From Scatophagus argus (taxonomy: Eukaryota; Chordata; Actinopteri; Scatophagidae), in contig NC_058496.1 in the NCBI RefSeq assembly GCF_020382885.2, positions 18,952,501-19,016,500 of the forward strand: a stretch of DNA of 64,000 nt. Direction: 5' to 3'. Shown here in pieces: positions 50,101 to 62,800 of the stretch. A program made the translations under genes and the position numbers. The notes under the pieces were generated by a model. That model made no database searches, was not told the origin of the DNA, and worked only from the letters and a program-made list of their open reading frames with translations. Within the stretch, counting starts at the first letter, position 1, and each line of letters opens with the position of its first letter.

Positions 50101-53100
50101 TTTTCAAACAGACTTTACAACATGCTGTTTTCCCAAGCTTTTCTAAAATTTCCCATGTGACGTGAAGTAGGTTTCTGATGATGATAATGCCAAAGATGCT
50201 TTAGAACAACAAAAGATAACACATGACAAGCAGCGCCAGTTGCATGAAATGGTATACGCTTCCTGTCTCCCAGGTGGGTGGGGTTACTATTACCGACCTG
50301 CAGTGGGTCACAGTGAACAGCTGAAAAGATCATCGGGGTCTCTCTCCCTGGCATCAAGGACATCTACACCACATGCTGCATCTGCAATGCCCTCAGCATT
50401 GTGGATGACTCTGCACACCCATCACACAAACTGTTCACTCTTCTACTGTATGGGAAAAGACACTGAAGCATTCGGGCTCTTATAACCACACTGGTGCTTG
50501 AAGTGTTCAGTTCTCAGAGACCGGTCAAACATTCCACAACAGGATCACGTTCTGGTCGGTGCTGCTCCTTGTTGTTGTATCTATAGTCTCTGTGCAGTAT
50601 ATATAGTCTCTGTGCATTAGGTATAGTCCTACGTTGGTTTGCACTATGTACAGTGTTGCATTTAGTTTGGTCCCTGGAAGAACGCTGTCTCATTTCACTG
50701 TTCACTGTTACTGTAAACAGCTGAAATAACAATAAAAACCTCTTGACTTGACCTAACTTTGCCATGTCCAAAAATAAGAAAGAAAAAATTGAACGATTGC
50801 ACCTTATTTTGCGAGAGAGTGTTGCTGCATCCACTATTTACTTGGGTGACTGTGGAGCCTATATCTATATCTGTATCTATATCTATATCTATCTATCTAT
50901 CTATATATATATATGGCAAGTGTGCACTGAATTCACACAAAATTCAGCAGTGTGTCCCACAGGATTGCTTTTGTGTTTTAGAATGTAGCCACTGTGAAAC
51001 AATCTGAAAATATTGTTTAATTTCTCTGATTCACTTCTGTGTTCGCACTAGCATCGCTCCCTCTCTCCATTCACTTCGCAGCTCGCTCGACCACTGCTGC
51101 TGTCTGTCTGTCTCTTTCTGTCTCTCTCTTCGAGCTGGAAACCAACTTTGAATCGTGTTTTTACAAACAGCAACCAACAAATCCTGAAATACAAGCTAAC
51201 ATTTAAGTCACTTCCATGTCTACACTGTCACTGAACTTCTCTGTGTGTGTGTGGGCTGATGGGGAAGATGGCATCAGCGCCGTAATTTATGTTGCTGTTT
51301 TTTGCTATGGGGTGATTTGGAGTTTACATTTTAAATTCCCAGAGAAGAATGCAGATGGAACAAAGGGGACCAACAAGTCCAGTTTGCCAGGAGGTGCTTT
51401 GTAGATATACAGAATGAAGTGTCATTTTCATTTCACCATCAACGAAGGCCATCCAACATTCTCATTCAACAAACAACAATGAGTTCTCGATCAACAACAG
51501 CAGCATTTGCTCAGGTTCTCAGTCAGATCCAGTCAGGATGGAAATATAGCAATACGTACCTTTCCTAGTTCCAACCTCTTGACCAAATATGGTCACTTTC
51601 ATACGATATTCTTTCGTATTTCTTTCCAATTAAGAGCAAAACTTTTCACTTCAGTGGAACTGCTAGTCAGTAACTGCTGCGGACTGAATTCATACTGAAA
51701 CAAACACCACGTGTCTTATTATTTATAGTCTGACTGCACTTTTGATCAGAGATACATTTTTAGTCTGCTACAAATGTTGTACTGTGCAAATAATAATAAC
51801 TCTGTTACCTAACAATCTACTGCTATATCAATTGTTTGTACATTACTTGTACATCACATTATAATAAGTCTGACTGATCTATGACTTTTTTCAAAGGAAA
51901 GATAAAGATTATACTAATGTCTGAATAACACACACTTGATAACTTATAAGAAATCAAGAAAAACATGGCCTTGTATTAATGAAACTGTTGGCACACTAGA
52001 AGTAGAAAGTTGCATTTGAATGCTTTTGTATTTGACATAATGTGATATTTAGTTTGATGACACAAAGAATACAGATATGAATGAATGGATATGAATAACT
52101 CACAAAAATATCACGTCAAAGCAGATAATAGATCTGCTGGTGCACGACATCAGTGTCACATTGTGCTTCTAGACACGAAGAGTACACCTTCTTCTTATGT
52201 GGTCGAGTTGACAGGAATAAATATACAATGTATGGACACATTTTCAAAATAAGGCTTGCTGGGAAACATTTCAGCTGATGGTCACAGTTTGGTTGGGTTA
52301 AGGAAAACATCAGGGTACTTGTCACAAGTCGAGTATGTTAGGATATAATAAGCAAGCTGTGACACATGGGACACAAACAGTGAAAGTCCTGAGTCTGAAC
52401 CATCTATCCACACTGACCTCCTTCCTCTTTCCTTGCTCTTAATACTACGTACCTTCATACATGGGTGTTTCAAGCAAAAGCATTGTGCCAAAATGTGACA
52501 TTGACACTGTGTCCTGCAGTGGAACAGAGGGTTTATTGCATGCTTTGGCATGACGCTGGAAGTTATGATGACTAATGAGTGGATTATCACTATTATTGGT
52601 GTTTTTTTTTTTTTATTGTGATTTTGACATAATCATGTGTGCTGATGTATGACCTCTGTACTGTAAATATTTTTGTTTTGCAGTCCCCTACAGGGGGATT
52701 TTTGTATATACATTATACATTACAGACACAATGTCTTCTAATAGAGTTCCTACTTAAAAAGTGGTAAATGATAAGCATTACATCAAAATATGTTGCACAG
52801 CACAAAAAGTAAAAAGGCCCAAGTGAAGACTCTCTAACTAAGAAGCACAAACACACCAGAGCACTCCTGTCACTGACTGGTAAGTGATGATATACTCAGT
52901 GCAGAAAACACCACATTAATTAGCGAAAACAGGATCTTCAGATTTGCACTTTAGTATGTGATCTCTTTATTCATGTGATGTTTTGTCAGGTACTGCCATG
53001 GCTACCTGACATGTGGTAAAGGGTTTGATGCTCCACAGGAACTGGGGAACATCCTGGATGGACACCTGGAGGCTGAAGGTGTTCGCTCGAAAAGGCAACA

Positions 53101-56100
53101 TCTTTGGCTCCTCGAGGAGCTGACCTCCTCTGCTTTTCTCTGCTGCCACCACTCCCTGGAGGGGAAAAGAATGGAAGATGAAGGAAGAGAATGAGAGGGA
53201 AGAGGTCAGAAAGAAAAATGACATGAAAGAAAAATAGTGCAGACAGAATAACAACGGGGGGAAAGAGAAACTAGATAAATGTGAGAGAATTCTTCCCTTT
53301 GCCTTGAAGGTACACTACCTTTGCATATCAGCACAAACACCTGTTGCTAATCCTTTCCTCTGTCACATCCACTAATTGACTCATCACAAATCACAGAAGC
53401 CGAGTAGTGACGTTGAGTCTCAGCTGAACAAATCATACAACTCATGCTCACATTAGCATCACATTTGCAGCTTTAACATGACAGTTTGAAGCTTGAATTT
53501 AATGCTGGGGAAACACGTGCACTGGGGAGGGCAGGCACGACGACAAACGTCCATCTACCAAATTGAATTTGTGATGATGAAAGAGCACTTTGATTGTCGC
53601 TCGCAGGTATTCATCTGTCATCACTGTTCAGTGTCCCAGTGGGATAGTTCCATGTCTGGTCTGTCTGTCCTTAACCATCTCAATCACAAAGGGAAAAGAC
53701 AGAGAACACAGCTGTGACTAATGTCAGGCCTCACTCACTGATTCTGACTGAGTGTCTGTGTGTGCAAGATGGTTATGCATGTGTGGTTGAATGTGTGCAT
53801 GCATTTTTACACGTGTATATAGAAAAGCATGCCCGGGGCATATTGCTGTAGGTGTGAGAACAATCAACTATTGGCAGATTAAAGACATTCATAGAAGAAA
53901 CAAATGTGGCAGCAGGGAACCTGAAATATGGTGTTCCTCCTCTGCCATCTGCTCCTGTCATTCAATACACAGAAAAGCTGGACAACACTGGATTTTCTTC
54001 TTTTTCCTCCATTGGATGTAGCTAAATTGAACCTGTTAAAAGGTTCCCTCGTTTGAACTCATGTGAAGCTGTCAAGACGCCATGACTGAAGTTGTGTGTA
54101 TCTTGAGACCGTTACTGATCTGCTGTTTGACACATTGCACATGACTGATGTGTCTTGGATCATGTTTTACAGCTAAGGGACTGTTGTACTGTCAGCGAGA
54201 AATTAAGAAAGAAGAACTGCAAAGTTGTTGAGGTTATTTTGGGTGTCCACGGTTCCAAAAGCTGAGTACTCATTTTAAGTATTAATTTTCTGCATACACA
54301 AAAGTGAAAGGCCGCAGGTCGAAGCCATTGTTATCATCAAGCTCCTATCTTCCGTTTTTTCTAACATTTAGAATTGTTAGCAAGAGCATAACCAGACAAA
54401 ACTGGATTTCTTAACTTTCCTTGTACAATCTAGCATGTAGCTACCTTGAACATGTGAGCACCTCATATATTAACTCATTTGAAGCTGTTATGAAGGCATT
54501 TTTGAAGTTTTTTGAAGACTTTGACCACACCTGATCTACTGTGTCACATGTAGCGGAATCAAAAATAATTCAAAATTAATGTGATGGAAACCATTGCAAT
54601 CATCATTTTAAAAAAACAAATCAAAACAAAAAACAAAACTAACAAAACAAAAGCAATAATGTCTTGATGATGTTAGAATTCAGGACACTTTTAGCTTTTG
54701 TCAGGGCTAAAGGTTGAGGTGAACAGTATTTTCTGGTAGCATTTACACTGGATGGTAACGTCTGCCAGCAGAATACTAATATGCCCCGCATTTTCAGGTA
54801 GGAAGCTTGTCTCCAGTACCTCTCCACTTTGACCTGAATGCTATCACCTTGGAAATGGAGGGACTTTTATTCTGCCCCTAAACATCAACATTTTCTCTGT
54901 TTTCATTATTACAGCTGAGCTTGTGTCAGCTTTCCTTAAACTGAATGTTTATTGGCTAATTCTAAAATGAGATGAAGATAATGAGATCTTTATGAAGTGC
55001 ATTAATCTGGAAAGAAACATTCAGAAAGTCTGACTTGTTGAAAAGGTACTCTTTTAAAAGAGCCTGCAGCATTGTGCAATACACAATATATTAGAAAAAT
55101 GCCAATCTTAAACTCCTCCTTGGTCTCAGCTGAAGAAAATACCTCCCTCACATGAGTGTTTGTGATGCATCAGGCTTCCTGTTGATCCAGAATACAGTCT
55201 GTGATTGGAGCTTGAAAAACACACAGCAGAGATGTGCCGCTAACAGACAGCAGCCCAAGGGACACGCAAAAGTCTGGCATCTGCTCGGCAGGCTGGGAAT
55301 TCATAAACCAAATCCAGAATGCATTTTAAAGCCAGCTGCCACTGACGGCTGTAACATGACAGAAAGGCAGTCGGGAGGCAGAGTCAGTCACGAGGCTCGC
55401 AAGGCTCTGTTTAGTTTGGTTCAGCTCTTCTGTTGGTCTAGTCTCCCTGGGGAGGATGGGAAGTTTGATTTCCCTGATGTTCACTGATGAGATCTCAATG
55501 TTTAAAAGCCCTATAGGTCACTGAAGGATAATCAAATCAAACAAGATTAAAAAAAAAAGAATGATTGGCTAACACATGAATGACAGTGATCACCATACGG
55601 CAGTCTTTGTCTCAGTCTATTAAAACTTCTGGAAGAGAATCTGTCAGGCTGAGTCCCCACTATCAGCTCTGCACTATTGTTTCACAGCAATAATGAATCT
55701 GCAATCACTCACATGGTTTAACTGGTAGACAGCACATGCTGAGGCCCCTGCTGCCTCAGACAGCCCAGGAAGGAGCCACGTACACACAAGATGTTCAATT
55801 CGAATCTAGGCCGTGACCTACAACACAGACTTCCTAATAGAGTAAGAACTGCTCAAGCGAAAATGTGCATCCTCACGTTATTGTGACAGAGGTCAGAAAC
55901 AGCATAAGTTGTGATGCATTTTTTTTAACAAAAAAAAAAAAAAAAACAAACTGCTGAATTTGACCATTTGAATTCTGGACTGTTGGTGAAATTAGTAAGA
56001 AATGCTGTCCTCTCTCTCAAACAAAACCAAAACCAAAAGAAAAACAAAAAAAAATTGATATAATAGTAAAGCCACTAGGCAAGTGACTGCCAAGGCAAGT

Positions 56101-57861
56101 CACTTCTCTCTCACTGTGATTAAACAAAAACTAATTTTCTCATGTAGCTCTACTGGTATCAAGCCATGTGGACAGTTTTTGCTCCTATTTTGTGATTTGC
56201 CTCTGAGATTTCTGCCTTCAACCCAGTACAACTGAGATAAATAGAACTTGATTTGTGATGCTCACAGCTTTGAGAAATGACATTCAAAAGCAAAGTGTCT
56301 TTCGAGAAATAATGTCCCACTTACTCTTGATAATCCACAAACCTCATTAACAGTTTTCGTAGGACTAAGAAACAGTCCCTATGAGAAATTGACAGTGTGT
56401 TCTGTGGATCATCCAGAGTAACAAGGAAACTGGAGCAAGACACCGCAACAGTCATTTATGTAACCTGATTCATGTAAGTCCAATATTCACCCTGCAATCA
56501 GGCTTTGTTTTCATACTCCAGCAACACCTGAGGGAAATGTCTGGCTCTGTAGCCGCTACATATTCCACTGAGTTCACCGGTTTGTGCTTAACTTAGTCTA
56601 TTGGCTGTTTGGTACTGGGCAGGCAGTCTATTCTGGGATTATCAGAGCATTTTTTAAAATTTATTTTTGCTGAAAACTGGAAATAAGGCGGTAAAGTTGT
56701 TGACTGTAAAAACCAAAACAATGAGCTAAAAGAAGCTAAAAGAGCTCCAAAGAGCTGAGAGGAAGTGGAGTGTCAGGTGGTAATTCCCTGCAGGTTTGTC
56801 AGTAAAAGCAACACCAGTAACATCTTTCACATTACAGGGTCCTTTGAACTATTCAGGAAAAGTACAAATGACTCGCCATAAGCTTTTCTTATGTGTAGAC
56901 AGTGTGCACAGAATTACAAAGCGGAGCACAAAGTTTGAAACATAATGCTAGGGTCATGACATGCAAGTACAGCTAAAGAAATAACTACCAAAAAAATGTA
57001 ATTTCCAAGGTAAACAGGAAACTCAAGCACTAGGGGCAACCGTGGCTTAGAGGCTGGTGAAGCGGCTTGTGATCAGAGGGTTGCCGGTTTGATTCCCCCA
57101 CCAGACAGGCAGGAAAAATTTGGGTGTGGTGGAGTGATTAATGAGAAAAATGCTCCCTCCTTCCATTAGCTGACTGATGTACCCTTGAGCAAGGCACTTA
57201 ACCCCCAATTTGTTCCCCGGGTGCCGGACAGTGGCAGCCTACTACTCCTGTGTGTGTGCATGTAATTTGCTGGGTGTTGCATGTGTGTTCAACTAAGGAT
57301 CAGTTAAATGCAGAGGATATTTTTCTATTTCTATTTTCTTGCACTTTTTTGTTGCACGTCTTCTAAAAGAAGTAAATAATACTCTTGCGATGTACACAAG
57401 CAAATATTAGACTAGTTTAGCATTAAATTAGCTGCCCAATCAGTCATTAATCTCAGACTTGGCTCAAGGAAGCCAAAGTATTTGCTACTTAAGCTGTTAT
57501 TAATGACCACATCCTCTTTAAGAATAACTGAGAATGAGAACCGTGAAGCACAGTGAAGCTCAAAATGATAACTCAACTTTTGTTGGACAGACAAAGTGAA
57601 AAATAATGATCCTGATCAGCATCCTTTCCCCACCTGAAAGGCGTGTGGCGTGTCGTCCACACAATACACCCGCAGGCTGTAGCTCATGGAGCCGGCCTCC
57701 ATGTTCCCAAACACAGCCAACTTCAGCCTCTTGACAGCAGCCTGAGTCAGCGGCTCGCCAACCAGGGCGTATGAGCCTGGCTGGTCCAGCAGCAGGTGGC
57801 AGCACGTCGAGTCCATCAGGCAGTAACAGGAAGTGGACTCCTCCTCCACCGACATCACTTC
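43872..57861 (-). CDS. unc5d: Netrin receptor UNC5D, last five coding exons (partial)
   Basis: Exons 57861-57634, 53155-53006, 48522-48358, 45888-45710 and 44133-43872 join in frame (984 nt, 327 aa plus stop), with GT..AG junctions throughout. They encode the cytoplasmic end of an UNC5 receptor: the UPA domain ([50 protein letters not shown]), the linker [19 protein letters not shown], and the death domain ([38 protein letters not shown]). The [10 protein letters not shown] and NAKGKDWQ segments fit UNC5D better than UNC5A, B or C. UNC5 proteins are netrin repulsion and dependence receptors in the neuronal plasma membrane. The ectodomain, membrane span and ZU5 domain must lie beyond 64000. 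Confidence 0.93.
44134..45709 (-). other. unc5d: unc5d intron between the last two coding exons
   Basis: A 1576-bp intron splits the death domain. No repeat or exon was recognised in it. Confidence 0.85.
45710..45888 (-). CDS. unc5d: unc5d exon: UPA/death-domain linker and first death-domain helices
   Basis: Acceptor TTTCTCCAG; phase 0 in, phase 2 out. It encodes [28 protein letters not shown] and [16 protein letters not shown]. Plus-strand ORFs across this stretch are antisense shadows. Confidence 0.92.
45889..48357 (-). other. unc5d: unc5d intron
   Basis: A 2469-bp intron. It contains the 12-bp perfect inverted repeat at 46156-46181. No gene or clear repeat was seen. Confidence 0.85.
48358..48522 (-). 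CDS. unc5d: unc5d exon: UPA domain, C-terminal part
   Basis: Exactly 55 codons, phase 0-0, acceptor TCTGCCTCCTTAG, donor GTGGGG. It encodes [20 protein letters not shown] and [20 protein letters not shown]. Confidence 0.92.
50280..50760 (+). mobile_element. L2/Rex-type LINE 3' remnant
   Basis: Plus-strand sequence such as CATCAAGGACATCTACACCA, TGCAATGCCCTCAGCATTGT and GAAGCATTCGGGCTC resembles the end of the reverse-transcriptase ORF and 3' region of fish L2-like LINEs. It is broken by stops. It ends near AATAAAAACCTCTTGACTTG. Confidence 0.6.
50862..50914. repeat. (TATC)n/(TA)n microsatellite
   Basis: Repeating TATATC and TATC units pass into TA repeats. It lies inside an unc5d intron. Confidence 0.9.
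53006..53155 (-). CDS. unc5d: unc5d exon: UPA domain, middle part
   Basis: Exactly 50 codons, phase 0-0, acceptor TTCCCCTCCAG, donor GTAGCC. It encodes [37 protein letters not shown] and TTCQ. Confidence 0.92.
53156..57633 (-). other. unc5d: unc5d intron with one SINE
   Basis: A 4478-bp intron. It holds the SINE at 57033-57345 and A-rich tracts near 55930 and 56040. No further exon is supported. Confidence 0.8.
57033..57345 (+). repeat. tRNA-derived SINE in an unc5d intron
   Basis: It begins GGGGCAACCGTGGCTTAGAG, with a B-box-like GGTTTGATTCC and a body containing CCCTTGAGCAAGGCACTTAAC. It shares the body motif with the SINE at 1726-2000, but the head differs. The T-rich tail contains TATTTCTATTTTC. 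Confidence 0.75.
57634..57861 (-). CDS. unc5d: unc5d exon: start of the UPA domain
   Basis: Exactly 76 codons, phase 0-0, acceptor CTCTTTAATGCAG, donor GTGGGG. It encodes [40 protein letters not shown] and [16 protein letters not shown]. Confidence 0.93.
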
Positions 57862-58577
57862 CTGCATTAAAGAGCAAAGGAAATAGCAATGAGGACCCAA
57901 TAGGCATAGGTAGGTTAATGTCAGCCTGTGACTCCCAACTAAAACATATTGCATTAAATAACCCATATTTTTCACTTCTGATTCAATTTCAAGAAATATT
58001 TTGATTGAAGATTTAAAGCATTTCTAATAGTGAAAATACTGAATAAAGGCACAATTTATTTTGAATTAATTTGATATTGTTATACTATATTCTTATTCTG
58101 TTTACTGCTGAGGATAAAATGGTGGACAAAGAATTTTTTTTTTTTTTTTGATCATAAATCCTGCACACTATCAACTGCCTCTACTCACTTTTTTAAGACT
58201 GTGGAGGTTCTAAGAACTTCATCAGGTAAAATCAGTGGAGGACATTTTGGTTCTTTCATAGTATTGATGCACTATGTACATTTTACATAGACCATGCAAT
58301 TTACGCTGAATGTTTATGCAAGAGAAACTTTCATTAAATGACACTGAAACACTTTGATCACTTTTATGTCATAAAATCAATCTATGAGAACATTTGTACA
58401 AAAATAACAGCAGGATCCACAATTGAATTTTTAATGACAACTATTGTAAGTACATGTAAAATAAAGAGTTTACAAGTACACTTAATGTTATTAAGTGTAC
58501 TTGTACTTATTATGTTAAAAATACCAATACCATTATAAACTGACTAGTTCTGTCTGTCTTCTGCAACTTACTACATA

Positions 58578-58578
58578 A

Positions 58579-58611
<33 letters not shown>
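58578..58611. repeat. (AAT)n microsatellite
   Basis: An uninterrupted AAT trinucleotide run in the presumed unc5d intron. Confidence 0.95.
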
Positions 58612-58612
<1 letters not shown>

Positions 58613-59787
58613 CAACAGCAATGTGTCCTTCCAGAAATCATGACCTGGTTACTCAAAATAATCCAGAGATTTTGTTATGAGCATTTTGAAATAGGAATGA
58701 TTTTCCTCCTACCAAACTAAAGAAAGAACCATCCATCTACTCAAGGACGAGAGGCCTGTGCTGGTGACAGAGTGGGATTTAAACATTAATGGTGTCCTAG
58801 CCTTTCACCCATGAGCAGAGGCACATTATGTTACATACGGCACGACAATAGTCCAGACAAGAAACACATGAAATATGTATTTTTAATTTTGGGGTGATTT
58901 TGGATTTTTTGTATGCAAAATGCAATGTATGGGTCAATTATTCTGACATAAATAGTAAAGGTTCCAGGTTCCAGGTACAGGTTACCAATACTAATAAGGA
59001 AATAAACTCATTACTGTATATACAGTATAAATGTATACCATGTATATGTTTACGTTAAGTCCAAAGGCTTATCATGTACGTATTAACATTTGCAGATTGT
59101 ATCTCCAAATTCACTACATACAGTAAAATTAGCACCTCTTCAGGCTCCACAAACTTAACTGTTCTGAAATGATAACGAAACATCTCATGTTTCTCTAGTT
59201 AATGAAAACCTTTTTTAATTCCTTAGAGGAAATTTGTATGATTCAATAATTAAAATGGGTCAATGGGTAAAACCTTGGAACAAAATCCAATCATCAGAAA
59301 TAAACAAGATAAGATAAATCAGTGTGTAAGATAAAGATCTTACACACTGATTGAGGCTTCACCAACCTACAGAGAACATGCAGAACATGATGGTAACATG
59401 TGTTAACATATGTGTTTAGCACACAGAGTATGTTTCCACGGCCTAAAGAACTAAATATTCATGTCCAGAGGTCCATGCCTATCAAGACTATAAAACTGCA
59501 AATGAACCTCTGTGTAAAATATATTATGATTGAGTTGTGGTACACTGCTGTTGAGTAATAGTGTAGGTAACACAACACAGGTTTAAATCACAAAGCAAAA
59601 ACCCACAGAAGTTGTAAGCAGTTGCTTGAGAATGTGAAAAACCATTTCCTACATGAGTGATGGTGTTAGTACACAGCAGAACACAAAATAGTCATTATGG
59701 ACAATACCAAGTTTATTTATTTATGAGATGACACCAGCAGACTTGATTATTTCCAACTGGAATGAAGGAATCTTGAATGTACTGTCT

Positions 59788-59811
59788 CTTCCTTTTCCTT
59801 TCCTTTCCTTT
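59788..59811. repeat. (CCTTT)n tract
   Basis: About five CCTTT-like units make a pyrimidine-only stretch on plus. Confidence 0.85.
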
Positions 59812-62800
59812 AGCAGAGGACAACAACCCAGCAGGAAGTGGGAGTTTCATTATACTAATGGGAAGTAAGCTAGAGGAAATATCCAAAAGTGCTACACCTT
59901 CATTCTGTATTTTTACAATAAACGAGTGAGCTCATTACAACAAATGCTTTTTCAAATGCTCCTTGTGATTGTTGATCAAAAGTGACAGGTTACCAATTTC
60001 AGTTAAACCTTAAAACTTCCACCAGATCCACCTTCAAATATCTCACTGTCATTAGCCAATCCATGTCACAATATCCTCACAGGGTATGTCGCAGCCTCAG
60101 TCCTACATGCAGATAGAATCCATGAAATACATGTGATTACACAGTTTAATGAGGAACTCTGAGACCAAACAGCATGCTAAAACATAACCTGAGGAGCAGT
60201 ATTTATTTACTCACAAATGACCACAAGTTAACTGGCAGCATGGCAATCAAAAGTTGTTGACCATCCTGTCTTGCATGACCTGCTCCTGGTCACTTGCTGC
60301 TGGGATTCTTCAGAATAATGTTAACAATAGATGAAACAGAACTTTGCCTTATGAAATTATTCTAACATCTGTTTTGACCTATGAGAGAGCACTGCAATAA
60401 CCTAAAAATAATTAATGTGCTGTCATTCTCTTGAAGTTTCAGCTTGGAAACAGCAGTTGAGAAAATGAGCTCAACACAAGGTCCATATTGTTCTGGAAAT
60501 GCAAAACGACTTTGAAAGGAGACTGTTTTCTCAATTTTTTTTTCCTATCATCAAAACCTGTGAATTGATGCTAAGAACTGGTATTGTCTGTGTAACAAAA
60601 GACTGATAAATCTTATTCACATACACCATCTAGCTCATAAGAGTGGTGAATGTCTAAAGTTGAAAATAGCACCAACCAAATCAACAATTTCTGTCTGTTC
60701 AAGTTACAGTTGTTAACTACAGTTTAAGTAGACTACAGAGCTATTTTAAAAATGTAAAGGAATAGTTTAACATTTTTTAGTAAACAACCCTCCAGCCAGA
60801 GATGTTAGCCTAAACACAAGCCAAATTAGATATTAGCAGTTACTGTTTACAATGTATCATTGTGCAGAAGGAAGTAGCATCTTTTTTAAAGATGGAGGAT
60901 TTGATCATATCCTCTGACAAGTCACGCTGAATATGAAACAAAATGTATGTTATGTCTGTGTTCCGATTTGACTGAGTTAGAACTCATAAATGGAGTGTGA
61001 ATTTGAAAGTAGCAAGTCCTCCATAAGATAATAGTCACAGTCATTGCTGCTGTTCATTATGTTGAAAAAGAAATCAAATCAGAAGACAAACTACAAGAAG
61101 TAACTTTATGTTGTTTTTAGAATAGCGGCGTCCCCTCTCTTTTCTCTCTGTGTCCTCCCCTTCAAGTTCCACTGAGTTCCTTAAGAAAACATTACAAGTT
61201 TGGTCAGTGGTATGATTCAGTTAAGTCTGAGAATTCTATATTTTAGATTTTCTTGTACATTTGAAGACAGAAACATTGTTGATTTTCATCAATTTATGGA
61301 ATTTGTTGACAAAAAAGAGAAATGCAGAATAAGTCCCAACTTATTCCGTGGCAAACTACCATGCTTAAAGGGTTGGTGCACTTAGAACTGAGTTTGAAGT
61401 CAGTCAATCTTGGCTAGCTTGGCGGCTGACCAGCACTGTATCACAACTAATGAGGAAAAAAATGTACAAAAACGTATAAACGCAAATTTGCACTCAATTC
61501 ATTTTCTGCTGGCGAATACAGTTTATCAGCTCATACATTCCAATCAGGCACTGTACCACTCAGCGAGCTGCGACATAAAGTTGCCACTCTGTTCAGTCAT
61601 ATTCATTTCAGGTGTTGGGAATCCTTCTGTGAATACTTTATGTTTATGCACTTTGTACTTATGCTTTCTGCATCCTCATAAGCACAGCTTAACACACTGC
61701 AATATGGTACTGAATAATAATACAGCATGGCTGAGAGTGCTCTGGATTCTACTGTGGGTAGTGTGTATTTTAATGACAGTGGAAATAAGGGTATTTTAAT
61801 GGCACTGTACTTTTTCAAAATTCTCCTCTGTCTCTCTCTCTTTAGGTTTGACCCCAATGGTAAGTCATTATTTCTAACCAGGAAACCCTGAGCATCTCTG
61901 TGCCCTTTTAATATTAGTATAAAATCTCAAAGCAGCATGAATCTTGCATTTAATCCTAATCCCTTTGGTCTCCTTCCCTTGCTCATTCGCAACACTTGCA
62001 CATCTTGAGAAATTGTCCTCTTACAATGAAAAGAAATAACTTTCTTTGTCACACAAAAGCAAACTTAGAATGCTTAGAAAAAGCAAGGTTCCCTATACAT
62101 GAGACTGAAATCAAAAGAGAAGGAAAAGACATACAAATTTACAGAAAGCGGTGACACCTCAGCAAGTGCAAAAGTCCGTGGAAGAGCTCATCAAAACGAC
62201 ATTGATTGAATGACCTGAACAGAGCTGACGTGGTATCTAAGAAGCATCAGGGAGCATCTCGGTAAAGATTGCAACGACGGACGTGGAACATATGAGGAAA
62301 GAGAGCATTACCTGCAACTTCTGTTTTCTGGCATCCACTTACTTTTCATACGACGTAAGATACAGAGGAAGATTAAAATCAATCTGATGTCAGCACCTTG
62401 TAGATGTAGAAGGGCCCTGTATGATCGTATTACCATGCTACAGCACCTTTGAATTTGACTTGAGTAAATTTTGTTGTATGCAAAGTGGATAAATTATGAT
62501 AATCTCATATGGATGTGTGTTCGGAGGTGTCTGATATAACATGCAACACTTCTACAACATGTCTTCTGCTCTCCTAGGATGTCTAAATACAAGTTAAACC
62601 TTTATTATTTATTTTGTTGGCTTGCCTACTTACAGTATGCCAAAAGTTTCCGACAATGTTTATACCCAGAGATATGCATAATTTGATTTATTTTATTGTA
62701 ATGATGCACTTCACTGCCTTTAATATTCTTTGCCTGTTGCTAAAACTTCAGCTTCTTACTGTTAATTACTTTTAAATATTCTTGCCATGCATGCATGTCT

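Larger units (their letters stand above)
48523..53005 (-). other. unc5d: unc5d intron with LINE remnant and simple repeats
   Basis: A 4483-bp intron. It carries an L2-like LINE 3' remnant (50280-50760) and a TCTA/TA microsatellite (50862-50914). A CT-rich stretch lies at 51055-51140. No exon was seen. Confidence 0.8.
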
